Below, in pieces: positions 1 through 5,112 of a DNA stretch of 5,311 nt. The translations under genes and the position numbers were made by a program. Position 1 is the stretch's first letter. Each line of letters starts with the position of its first letter. The stretch is taken from positions 1 through 5,311 of the forward strand of contig DATJBC010000067.1 in assembly GCA_035515515.1 (NCBI GenBank). The letters are read 5' to 3'. A model generated the notes under the pieces. The model was not told where the DNA came from. It saw only the letters and a list, made by a program, of their open reading frames with translations, and searched no databases. Source of the DNA: DATJBC01 sp035515515 (lineage in GTDB: Bacteria > Actinomycetota > Acidimicrobiia > Acidimicrobiales > UBA8190).

Positions 1-254
1 CTCACCGCGCCCAGCACGAGGGGCCGCCACGGGTGCGCCACGACGTGGCCGCATGCGGGGCACCCCCGCCGGCGGGCCGCCACCCGCACCAGGGGCACGA
101 GCGCCCGTCCCCGCGCCGGGGCGTCGCACGCCGGGCAGCGCCACAGCGGACGGTCGAGCGGCCGGCGCCCGCCCAGCCGTTCGACGAGGACCTCGAGCCC
201 GTCACCGAGGAGGAGACCGCCAGCCGCGCTGACCCCCGTGACGAGGGCGTGCAT
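1..254 (-). CDS. Prepilin peptidase-like protein (A24 family), N-terminal part, runs off left edge
   Basis: Only the first 84 residues are in the window; the reading frame is open to the edge. Residues 7-27 form a hydrophobic Gly/Leu-rich segment (GLLLGDGLEVLVERLGG) like the first membrane helix of type IV prepilin peptidases, where the usual pattern is a G-x-x-LN-V-x-x-RLP motif. It is followed by two CPAC pairs at C40/C43 and C65/C68, with a Pro-Leu-x-R stretch between them (PLVRV, 54-58) and HPWRPLV after them (74-80). This layout is that of the cysteine-rich cytoplasmic domain of bifunctional prepilin leader peptidases/N-methyltransferases, which cleave type IV pilin or type II secretion leader peptides at the membrane. 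The catalytic aspartates would lie beyond the edge, so activity cannot be judged. The ATG at 254 is the only good start; no strong ribosome-binding site is seen. It follows nfuA on the same strand after 72 bases. Alternative: another membrane protein with a double zinc knuckle. Confidence 0.7.
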   Translation of the reverse strand, partial: MHALVTGVSAAGGLLLGDGLEVLVERLGGRRPLDRPLWRCPACDAPARGRALVPLVRVAARRRGCPACGHVVAHPWRPLVLGAV

Positions 255-298
255 GAGCGGGCACGCTAACCCACCGCCTCGGGGCCCCGGCGGATGGG

Positions 299-323
299 GC
301 CGCGGGCGCGACGCGCCCGCGGC
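299..323 (-). terminator. Perfect hairpin after nfuA, probable transcription terminator
   Basis: Twelve consecutive base pairs flank a single central base (A at 311), so the site is a perfect inverted repeat of 25 bases, nearly all G and C. It begins three bases past the nfuA stop codon and lies before the prepilin peptidase start. There is no T-run on either strand, which is common for terminators in GC-rich actinomycetes but leaves the function inferred. If it terminates, the peptidase gene needs another promoter; if partial, it attenuates read-through. Confidence 0.6.
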
Positions 324-326
324 GCG

Positions 327-986
327 CTACTTCTTGGCCGGCTCGTAGAAGGGGTTGGTGCCGCTGGCGTGGTCGGTCACGTCGACCACCGACACCACCT
401 CGGGCACGGCGTCGCGCAGGGCGACCTCGATCCCCTGGGTGAGCGTCACCTTGGCCAGCCCGCACCCCTGGCAGCCCCCGCTCAGGCGCACGTAGACCGA
501 GCCCTCCTCCACCGCCACGAGGTCGGCGCGGCCGCCGTGCATGGCGATCGAGGGGTTCACGTCGTCCTCGAGCACCCGGAGGATGCGCTGGGCCAGCTCG
601 CTCGACAGGTCGCCCTGGGCCCGGGCGGCGAAGGCCTCGGGCCGGGGCGGGGTGTTGGGGTTCAAGATCACCAACCCGCCCTCGCCCTCCTCGGACCAGT
701 CGAGCCGGGCGCCTCCCAGCCGGGCCACGCTGGACTCGGGCACCACCACGACCAGGCCGTCGTCCTCCTCGACCACGTCGCCGGGGGCGGCGTCGGCGGC
801 GGACTGGAAGTAGATGTCGTAGGTGTAGGCGCCGTCGCGGGCGCCGGTGACCTCGACCCACAGGGCGAGGCGCTCGGCGTCGGACTCCTGGGAGCGGGCG
901 TCGAGCACCACCCCGCGCGCCGCGGCGGTCACCGTCAGGACGACGGGGGCCTCCCTCTCGACAGCCGGCGCGGTCTCCTCGACCAT
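327..986 (-). CDS. nfuA: NfuA-type Fe-S cluster carrier: degenerate A-type domain plus NifU C-terminal domain
   Basis: A 219-residue protein that should receive a [4Fe-4S] cluster and pass it to apo-enzymes in the cytoplasm. Residues about 15-112 match the A-type (HesB/IscA-like) scaffold, including LDWSEEGEGGLVILNPNTPPR in place of the usual L-x-x-PNA segment. This half contains no cysteine at all, as in the E. coli NfuA A-type domain, which is likewise degenerate. Residues about 128-205 are the NifU C-terminal domain: VNPSIAMHGGRADLV, then GGCQGCGLAKVTL with the cluster ligands C172 and C175. The end (VVDVTDHASGTNPFYEPAKK) parallels the E. coli DLTEHxxGEHxYY tail. Overall length and order fit NfuA (about 190-210 residues). 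The ATG at 986 has a strong purine-rich ribosome-binding site (GGGGGGAGG, complement of 995-1003) eight bases upstream. It is transcribed away from an ATP-grasp gene and lies close to a radical SAM gene, a natural Fe-S client. Confidence 0.92.
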   Translation of the reverse strand: MVEETAPAVEREAPVVLTVTAAARGVVLDARSQESDAERLALWVEVTGARDGAYTYDIYFQSAADAAPGDVVEEDDGLVVVVPESSVARLGGARLDWSEEGEGGLVILNPNTPPRPEAFAARAQGDLSSELAQRILRVLEDDVNPSIAMHGGRADLVAVEEGSVYVRLSGGCQGCGLAKVTLTQGIEVALRDAVPEVVSVVDVTDHASGTNPFYEPAKK

Positions 987-1005
987 GGCGAAAACCTCCC
1001 CCCGC

Positions 1006-1011
1006 CATCAT
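1006..1011 (+). promoter_or_regulatory. Weak -10 element of the ATP-grasp gene (leaderless start)
   Basis: CATCAT keeps the A at position 2 and T at position 6 of a -10 hexamer and sits six bases before the GTG at 1018, the spacing expected for a leaderless actinomycete transcript. The G-run 1013-1018 abuts the start codon and is too close to act as a ribosome-binding site. The match is weak on its own and rests mainly on the spacing. Confidence 0.3.
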
Positions 1012-1012
1012 A
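1007..1012 (-). promoter_or_regulatory. -10 element of nfuA
   Basis: On the minus strand these bases read TATGAT, one mismatch from TATAAT. The predicted transcript would begin near 1000, giving a leader of about 14 bases that holds the GGGAGG ribosome-binding site. No recognisable -35 box is present 16-18 bases upstream. The element overlaps the proposed -10 box of the divergent ATP-grasp gene. Confidence 0.45.
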
Positions 1013-1017
1013 GGGGG

Positions 1018-2244
1018 GTGGCCCGGATACTCCTTCTCCTGCCCACGACCACGTACCGGGCCCCCGACTTCGTCGAGGCGGCCCGCGCCCTGGGCGTGGA
1101 GGTCGTGGTGGGCGTGGCCGAGGGCGACACCCTGGGCCCGCTCCCCGGGGAGCGCTCGCTGGCGGTGCCCTTCGACGACCCCGCCGAGGCGGCGGCGCGC
1201 ATCGCCGACCACGACGCCGCCGCCCCCCTCGACGCCGTCCTGGCCGTGGACGACGTGGGCACGGTGGTGGCCGCCCGGGCGTCGGCCCTCCTGGGCCTGC
1301 GCCACAACCCGCCCGAGGCGGTGGCCGCCGCGCGCGACAAGCTCGTGATGCGCCGCCTGCTCGACGAGTGCGAGGTGGACCAGCCCCGCTACGCGGTCCT
1401 CGCCCCGGGGGCGGACGACGACGCCGTGGCGGCGGCCGTGGCGCATGTCGGCCTGCCGTGCGTCATCAAGCCCACCACGCTCTCCGCCAGCCAGGGGGTG
1501 CTGCGGGCCGACGACGTGGACGGCGCCGTCCAGGTGACGGCCCGGGTGCGCCGCATCGCGGCGGACGCCGGGCTGGGCCCCGACGCCCCGCTGCTCGTGG
1601 AGCGGTTCGTGCCCGGGCCCGAGGTGGCGGTGGAAGGGCTCTTGGTGGCGGGCCGCCTGCACGTGCTGGCCGTGTTCGACAAGCCCGACCCCCTCGACGG
1701 GCCGGCCTTCGCCGAGACGATCTACGTCACGCCGTCGCGCCTGGCGGCGGCGGACCTGGCCGCCGTGGCGGCCGCCACCCAGGCGGCCACCGCCGCGCTC
1801 GGGCTCACCGAGGGCCCCGTGCACGCCGAGGTGCGCGTGCGCGCCGGGCGGGCGTCGGTGATCGAGGTGGCGGCCCGGACCATCGGCGGGCTGTGCGGAC
1901 GGGCGTTGTCGTTCTCCACGGGCCGCTCCCTCGAGGAGCTCGTCATCCGCCACGCCCTGGGCATGGCGCTGGGCGACACCCGGGCCCGGGGCGCCTCGGG
2001 CGTGCTCATGGTGCCCACGCCACGCGCCGGGACCCTGCGCGCCGTGGAGGGCGTCGACGCCGCGCGTGCGGTGCCCGGCATCGTGGGGGTCGACATCACC
2101 GTCGCCGCCGGCAAGCGCGTGGTGCCCGTGCCCGAGGGCAACCGCTACCTCGGGTTCGTCTTCGGGCGCGACGCCACGCCGGCACGCGTCGAGACGGCGT
2201 TGCGCCGGGCGTGGGCCTGCCTCGACGTGCGCGTCGACGCCTAG
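1018..2244 (+). CDS. ATP-grasp carboxylate-amine ligase-like protein, L-amino acid ligase type
   Basis: A 408-residue ATP-grasp enzyme that should activate a carboxylate as acyl phosphate and join it to an amine. Residues 1-95 are a pre-ATP-grasp Rossmann-like domain (MARILLLLPTTTY). The ATP-grasp core follows: ARDK with K108, the phosphate-loop region PCVIKPTTLSASQGV with K151, LLVERFVPGPEVAVEG with E195, GPVHAEVRV with E271, and VIEVAARTIGG with E283, the last two being the usual Mg-ATP ligands. Residues about 325-408 (GVLMVPTPRAGTLRAVEG ... VPEGNRYLGFVFGRD) look like the C-terminal domain of L-amino acid ligases (LAL_C2 type). All catalytic positions seem intact. The GTG at 1018 was chosen because the protein then begins with the typical beta strand; an upstream in-frame ATG at 985 would use sequence that serves as the nfuA leader. 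Substrates cannot be read from sequence. It stands 60 bases before a radical SAM gene on the same strand, suggesting a shared pathway. Confidence 0.85.
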   Translation: MARILLLLPTTTYRAPDFVEAARALGVEVVVGVAEGDTLGPLPGERSLAVPFDDPAEAAARIADHDAAAPLDAVLAVDDVGTVVAARASALLGLRHNPPEAVAAARDKLVMRRLLDECEVDQPRYAVLAPGADDDAVAAAVAHVGLPCVIKPTTLSASQGVLRADDVDGAVQVTARVRRIAADAGLGPDAPLLVERFVPGPEVAVEGLLVAGRLHVLAVFDKPDPLDGPAFAETIYVTPSRLAAADLAAVAAATQAATAALGLTEGPVHAEVRVRAGRASVIEVAARTIGGLCGRALSFSTGRSLEELVIRHALGMALGDTRARGASGVLMVPTPRAGTLRAVEGVDAARAVPGIVGVDITVAAGKRVVPVPEGNRYLGFVFGRDATPARVETALRRAWACLDVRVDA

Positions 2245-2260
2245 GCCCCTCCCGCACGAC

Positions 2261-2272
2261 GACGGCGCCGTC
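2261..2272. repeat. 12-bp perfect palindrome between ligase and radical SAM genes
   Basis: GACGGCGCCGTC is its own reverse complement. It lies 16 bases after the ligase stop and ends 19 bases before the proposed -10 box of the radical SAM gene, so it overlaps the place where a -35 element would be. It could be an operator or a weak terminator. Chance is not excluded in DNA this GC-rich. Confidence 0.35.
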
Positions 2273-2291
2273 CCCACCGTGGCCGCCCCGC

Positions 2292-2297
2292 TACCGT
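2292..2297 (+). promoter_or_regulatory. -10 element of the radical SAM gene (leaderless start)
   Basis: TACCGT fits the TANNNT pattern of actinomycete -10 boxes and is followed after seven bases by the GTG at 2305. No ribosome-binding site precedes that GTG. An ACCGTGG heptamer occurs here (2293-2299) and exactly 17 bases upstream (2276-2282), a possible direct repeat. No -35 box is clear. Confidence 0.4.
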
Positions 2298-2304
2298 GGT
2301 CGCG

Positions 2305-3816
2305 GTGCGCGTGCTGCTGTTGTCCACCTACGAGCTGGGCCACCAGCCGCTGCACCTGGCCGCGCCGGCGGGGGCGCTCCTGCGCGCCGGGCACGACGTG
2401 CGCTGCTGCGACCTGGCGGTCGACCCGCTCGACGACGCCGCCTTGTCCTGGGCCGACGCCGTGGCCTGCTCGGTCCCCATGCACACCGCCATGCGGCTGG
2501 CCCGGCGCGCCGTGGCCGCGGTGCGCGCCCGCCGCCCCGAGGTGCCCGTGTGCCTCTACGGGCTCTACGCCAACCTCGACGGCGCCGAGGGGACCGCGCC
2601 CGCGGCCGACCTGGCCATCGCCGGCGAGTACGAGCGACCGCTCGTGTCGTGGGTGTCCTCCCTCGGGTCGGGCGCCACGCCGCCGCACGCCGTCGTCGTC
2701 GAGCTCGGGCGCCACCGCGCCGGGCTCCCCGCCCGCCACCTGCTGGCCCCGCTCGAGCGCTACGCGCGCCTCGCCCTGGGCGACGAGGAGCGCCTGGCGG
2801 GCTACGTGGAGGCCAGCCACGGCTGCGCGCACCGCTGCCGGCACTGCCCGGTCCCGGTGGTCTACGACGGCCGCACCCGCCTCGTGGGCGAGGACGCCGT
2901 GGTGGCCGACGTGGCCCAGCTGGTGGCGCTGGGCGCCCGCCACATCACCCTGGGCGACCCCGACTTCCTCAACGGGCCGCATCACGCCAGGCGGGTGCTG
3001 TCCGCCCTCCACGGGGCCTTCCCCGAGCTCACCTTCGACGTCACCGCCAAGGTGGAGCACGTGCTGCGCCACCGCAGCCTGTGGCCGGAGCTGGCCGCCG
3101 CCGGGTGCATCTTCGCCGTCTCGGCCTTCGAGTCGACGAGCGACCGCGTCCTGGGCGAGCTCGACAAGGGCCACGGCGTCGCCGACGCGGCGGAGGCGGT
3201 GGCGGTCCTGCGCGCCGCGGGCATCGAGCCCCGCCCCTCCCTCGTCCCCTTCACGCCCTGGACGACGGCCCAGGACATGGCCGCGCTCCTCGACTTCGTG
3301 GCCCGCTGCGACCTCGTGGGCAACGTCGACCCCGTCCAGTACGCCATCCGGCTCCTCGTCCCCCCGCAGTCGCTGCTCGTGACCTCGGGGCGGCTGTCGG
3401 GGCGGCTGTCGGGCTACGACGCCGAGCACCTCGGGTGGAGCTGGGCCTCCCCCGATCCGCGCCTCGACGCCCTCCAGGAGGAGCTGTCGGACATCGCGGC
3501 GCGCGCCGACGACGGCCGCTGGCCCGCCCGCCGGGCCTTCGACGCCGTGTGCGCCGCCACGGCGCGGCGCCTGGCGCTGGCGCCCCGGCGCGTCGGGGCG
3601 GTCCCCGTGGACGGCGCGCTGCGCTCGCCACTCCCCGAGGGGTCCCGCCCCCGGCTGACCGAGGCGTGGTTCTGCTGCGCCGAGCCCCGCGGCACGCAGC
3701 TGGACACCGTGGCCGTGTCGGAGCGGGATAGCGTCTCGGGCTTGCACCTACGACCCGACGACGATGGTGTCGGCGCCCCGGTCGCCACCAGTGGGAGAGG
3801 AACACCATGGCCGTGA
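2305..3816 (+). CDS. CCAEP-tail radical SAM protein (cysteine form of the CUAEP/CCAEP family)
   Basis: A 503-residue radical SAM enzyme. The N-terminal part (residues 1-130, MRVLLLSTYELGHQPLHLA) resembles a B12-binding fold in shape but lacks the DxHxxG cobalamin-ligand motif, so B12 binding is unlikely. The cluster-binding CxxxCxxC motif is HGCAHRCRHC with C174, C178 and C181. The radical SAM barrel continues through HITLGDPDFLNGP (213-225), FDVTAKVEHVL (244-254) and FAVSAFESTSDRVL (270-283), the last being typical of rSAM barrels. Near the end lies AWFCCAEP with C457-C458. I recall a radical SAM family named for this CUAEP/CCAEP tail, some members having selenocysteine at the second position; both codons here are TGC, so this is a cysteine form. 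The reaction is unknown. GTG 2305 is preferred over in-frame GTG 2296 because it matches the expected start and follows a TACCGT box by seven bases. The last ~30 codons have unusual codon use and overlap the next gene by 10 bases. Confidence 0.85.
   Translation: MRVLLLSTYELGHQPLHLAAPAGALLRAGHDVRCCDLAVDPLDDAALSWADAVACSVPMHTAMRLARRAVAAVRARRPEVPVCLYGLYANLDGAEGTAPAADLAIAGEYERPLVSWVSSLGSGATPPHAVVVELGRHRAGLPARHLLAPLERYARLALGDEERLAGYVEASHGCAHRCRHCPVPVVYDGRTRLVGEDAVVADVAQLVALGARHITLGDPDFLNGPHHARRVLSALHGAFPELTFDVTAKVEHVLRHRSLWPELAAAGCIFAVSAFESTSDRVLGELDKGHGVADAAEAVAVLRAAGIEPRPSLVPFTPWTTAQDMAALLDFVARCDLVGNVDPVQYAIRLLVPPQSLLVTSGRLSGRLSGYDAEHLGWSWASPDPRLDALQEELSDIAARADDGRWPARRAFDAVCAATARRLALAPRRVGAVPVDGALRSPLPEGSRPRLTEAWFCCAEPRGTQLDTVAVSERDSVSGLHLRPDDDGVGAPVATSGRGTPWP
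3385..3413 (+). repeat. 12-bp in-frame tandem duplication inside the radical SAM gene
   Basis: The unit TCGGGGCGGCTG occurs at 3385-3396 and again at 3397-3408, followed by a partial third copy. It encodes the repeated residues GRLSGRLSG around 362-370 and keeps the frame. It looks like a replication-slippage duplication in a loop after the barrel. Confidence 0.6.
3729..3734 (+). promoter_or_regulatory. Possible -10 element for the eight-cysteine gene, inside the radical SAM tail
   Basis: TAGCGT fits the TANNNT pattern and lies in a short stretch where codon use departs from the surrounding gene. It would give a leader of about 66 bases before the ATG at 3807. No good -35 box is found at the right spacing. 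Co-transcription with the radical SAM gene is equally possible given the 10-base overlap. Confidence 0.22.
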
Positions 3817-4739
3817 AGGACACCGAGCGAGCCCGGGCTGCGTCCGCCCCGCCGGGCGACCCGTGGCGCGGCGCCCCCGAGGGCGCCCACGAGTGGGTGA
3901 GCTTCCCCGACCCCGCCGAGGAGCGGACCTGGCTCTTCGACGTCAGCTTCATGGAGAGCCGCTGGACGTGCATCTTCGGGCGAGGCTGCCAGGGCGTGCT
4001 GACCGGCCCCGCGCCCGAGCTGGTCCAGGGATGCTGCTCCTACGGCGCGCACTTCACGGACGCCAAGGACGTGCGGCGCGTCGAGGCGGCGGCGGCCACC
4101 CTCACCGCCGAGCAGTGGCAGTTCCGCGACAAGGCGTGGCGCAAGGGGGCGCGGAAGCCCGACGTCGTGGTACGCGCCAAGTCGGGTGAGATCACCACCC
4201 GCCTGGTCAAGGACGCCTGCATCTTCCTCAACCGTCCCGACCACCCCGGCGGGGCGGGATGCGCGCTGCACCGGGCCGCCATCGAGCGCGGCGTCCCCCA
4301 TCTCGAGCTCAAGCCCGACGTGTGCTGGCAACTGCCCTTGCGGCGCGACGACGAGGTGGCCGAGGACGGACATGTCACCTCGATCATCCGTCAGTGGGAC
4401 CGACGCGACTGGGGCGACGGCGGGTTCGAGTTCCACTGGTGGTGCACCGAGGACCCCGAGGCCTTCGTGGGCGAGCGCCCCGTGTACGAGGAGCTGCGCG
4501 ACGAGCTCGTGGCGCTGGTGGGCAAGAAGATCTACCGCCGCCTGGTGCAGTACCTCGAGGCCCGCAGCGCGGCCCTGGGGTCACGGCCAGCCGGCGCGTC
4601 CCCCCCGACCGGCGCGGCGTCCCCGCCGCCGGCGCGTGCCGCCGCCAACGGCAAGGCGTCCGCGGAGCTCCCCGTGCCCGCGGCCCGGGCCACGGCCGTG
4701 CGGCTTCCGCACCCCGCCGTCAGGCGCAGCGGGCGCTGA
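3807..4739 (+). CDS. Conserved eight-cysteine protein of unknown function, possible metal-binding
   Basis: A 310-residue soluble protein with no signal peptide or membrane segment. The conserved-looking body spans about residues 28-252 and holds all eight cysteines: C55 and C61 (TCIFGRGCQGV), the pair C76-C77 (GCCSYGAHFTD), C138 (KDACIFLNRP), C152 (GCALHRAA), C173 (KPDVCWQLPLRR) and C213 (WWCTEDPEAF). This spacing suggests a bound zinc or Fe-S cluster, broadly like the DUF3109/YkgJ-type cysteine-cluster proteins, but I cannot assign the family firmly. The end (about 254-310) is low-complexity Ala/Pro-rich and probably disordered. The ATG at 3807 follows a clear ribosome-binding site, GGGAGAGG at 3793-3800. 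The start overlaps the radical SAM stop by 10 bases, so translational coupling is likely. No enzymatic motif is recognised; the role is open. Confidence 0.85.
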   Translation: MAVKDTERARAASAPPGDPWRGAPEGAHEWVSFPDPAEERTWLFDVSFMESRWTCIFGRGCQGVLTGPAPELVQGCCSYGAHFTDAKDVRRVEAAAATLTAEQWQFRDKAWRKGARKPDVVVRAKSGEITTRLVKDACIFLNRPDHPGGAGCALHRAAIERGVPHLELKPDVCWQLPLRRDDEVAEDGHVTSIIRQWDRRDWGDGGFEFHWWCTEDPEAFVGERPVYEELRDELVALVGKKIYRRLVQYLEARSAALGSRPAGASPPTGAASPPPARAAANGKASAELPVPAARATAVRLPHPAVRRSGR

Positions 4740-4765
4740 CGGCGCGCCCGACGGGCGCGCCGTCA
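4737..4765. terminator. Bidirectional terminator: 29-base perfect palindrome holding both stop codons
   Basis: Fourteen base pairs surround a single centre (A at 4751). The outermost three bases on the left are the TGA of the eight-cysteine gene, and the outermost three on the right are the complement of the TGA of the convergent zinc-ribbon gene. The whole intergenic gap is therefore a hairpin that forms on transcripts from either side. There is no T-run, as for the hairpin after nfuA. Confidence 0.75.
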
Positions 4766-4966
4766 CTCCGCCAGGGGATCGTCCTCCCGGGAGGCGCCCT
4801 GGCCGTTGCCGAGGATCTCGTCGAACTCGTCGGCCTCGGCGAGGCACCACGACGCGTGCTCGTCCTCGGGCTCGGCCCCGCACTCCGGACACCGCTTGCC
4901 GGCGGTCGCGGTCGAGCGCTTCAGGCTGCGAGCCTCCTCGAAGCGGCGATGCCGTCCCTTCTTCAC
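4763..4966 (-). CDS. Small zinc-ribbon-like protein of unknown function
   Basis: A 67-residue protein: a basic N-terminus (VKKGRHRRFEEARSLKR, initiator GTG read as Met), then RCPECGAEPEDEHASWC, and an acidic C-terminus. The CPEC pair at residues 26 and 29, with H37 and C41 following, gives a CxxC...HxxxC set suited to binding one zinc ion. Small basic-then-zinc-ribbon proteins of this kind occur widely as uncharacterised actinomycete genes. The start is the GTG at 4966, chosen because GGAGGA lies about seven bases upstream; an in-frame ATG at 5053 would add 29 residues with no family-like content and would cover the promoter. It converges on the eight-cysteine gene and diverges from the gene at 5113. 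Nucleic-acid binding is possible from the basic arm but is inference. Confidence 0.72.
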   Translation of the reverse strand: MKKGRHRRFEEARSLKRSTATAGKRCPECGAEPEDEHASWCLAEADEFDEILGNGQGASREDDPLAE

Positions 4967-5018
4967 GATCGACTCCTCCGTCCCGGCGGCACGTGGGTCA
5001 CGGCAGGGACTCCCCCCG

Positions 5019-5024
5019 AGTCTA
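5019..5024 (-). promoter_or_regulatory. -10 element of the zinc-ribbon gene
   Basis: The minus strand reads TAGACT, fitting TANNNT. Transcription would start near 5012, giving a leader of about 46 bases that includes the GGAGGA ribosome-binding site. A short dyad, GACTC (5008-5012) and GAGTC (5018-5022), straddles the proposed start site. No clear -35 box is present. Confidence 0.35.
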
Positions 5025-5025
5025 T

Positions 5026-5039
5026 CGGGCGGCCGCCCG
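5026..5039. repeat. 14-bp perfect palindrome upstream of the zinc-ribbon promoter
   Basis: CGGGCGGCCGCCCG is its own reverse complement and sits two bases upstream of the TAGACT box of the minus-strand gene. It could be an operator dyad. It consists only of G and C, so chance is a real alternative. Confidence 0.35.
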
Positions 5040-5100
5040 GCCCCCGGCGCCACCCCGGCCGCCCTGTATGGCTGGTGGGAGGGGTGTCGGGGGCCGCCGG

Positions 5101-5106
5101 TAGAGT
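5101..5106 (+). promoter_or_regulatory. -10 element TAGAGT of the right-edge gene (leaderless start)
   Basis: TAGAGT matches the actinomycete housekeeping -10 pattern (TAGRRT) fully. Six bases separate it from the GTG at 5113, which places the predicted transcription start on the first base of the start codon. There is no good -35 box, and no ribosome-binding site close enough to the GTG. Confidence 0.55.
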
Positions 5107-5112
5107 CCGTGC

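Larger units (their letters stand above)
4967..5112. other. Divergent intergenic region between zinc-ribbon gene and right-edge gene
   Basis: This 146-base stretch is the longest noncoding stretch in the window. It holds the ribosome-binding site and -10 box of the minus-strand gene, a 14-base perfect palindrome at 5026-5039, and the TAGAGT box of the plus-strand gene at 5101-5106. I see no riboswitch-like fold or small RNA that I could defend. Confidence 0.6.

Noticed and set aside
1..130. B12-binding or zinc-only regulator as an alternative for the left-edge gene
   Set aside because: The leading hydrophobic helix with G-x-x-L-x-x-R spacing plus two spaced CPAC pairs and a following HP-x-RPL segment fits the prepilin peptidase N-terminus better.
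2..205. A 67-codon minus-strand open frame at the left edge
   Set aside because: It lies in a different frame from the edge-crossing gene with two CPAC pairs, and its product is low-complexity.
985..1017. Upstream ATG start for the ATP-grasp gene
   Set aside because: It would overlap the nfuA start codon and its ribosome-binding site, adds residues without family-like content, and has no ribosome-binding site of its own.
3673..3678. A selenocysteine codon in the radical SAM tail
   Set aside because: Both codons of the CC pair are TGC; there is no in-frame TGA before the normal stop at 3814, so no Sec insertion is needed.
1368..3731. A 787-codon plus-strand open frame spanning both the ligase and radical SAM genes
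   Set aside because: It is an out-of-frame shadow with Arg/Pro/Gly-rich translation and no motif, whereas the two real genes in other frames have clear domains.
202..3747. A 1181-codon open frame on the minus strand, antisense to nearly the whole ligase and radical SAM genes
   Set aside because: It is a by-product of extreme G/C at third codon positions, which removes stops from other frames. Its product is a low-complexity Gly/Arg/His/Pro-rich string with no domain, and it also runs through nfuA in another frame.
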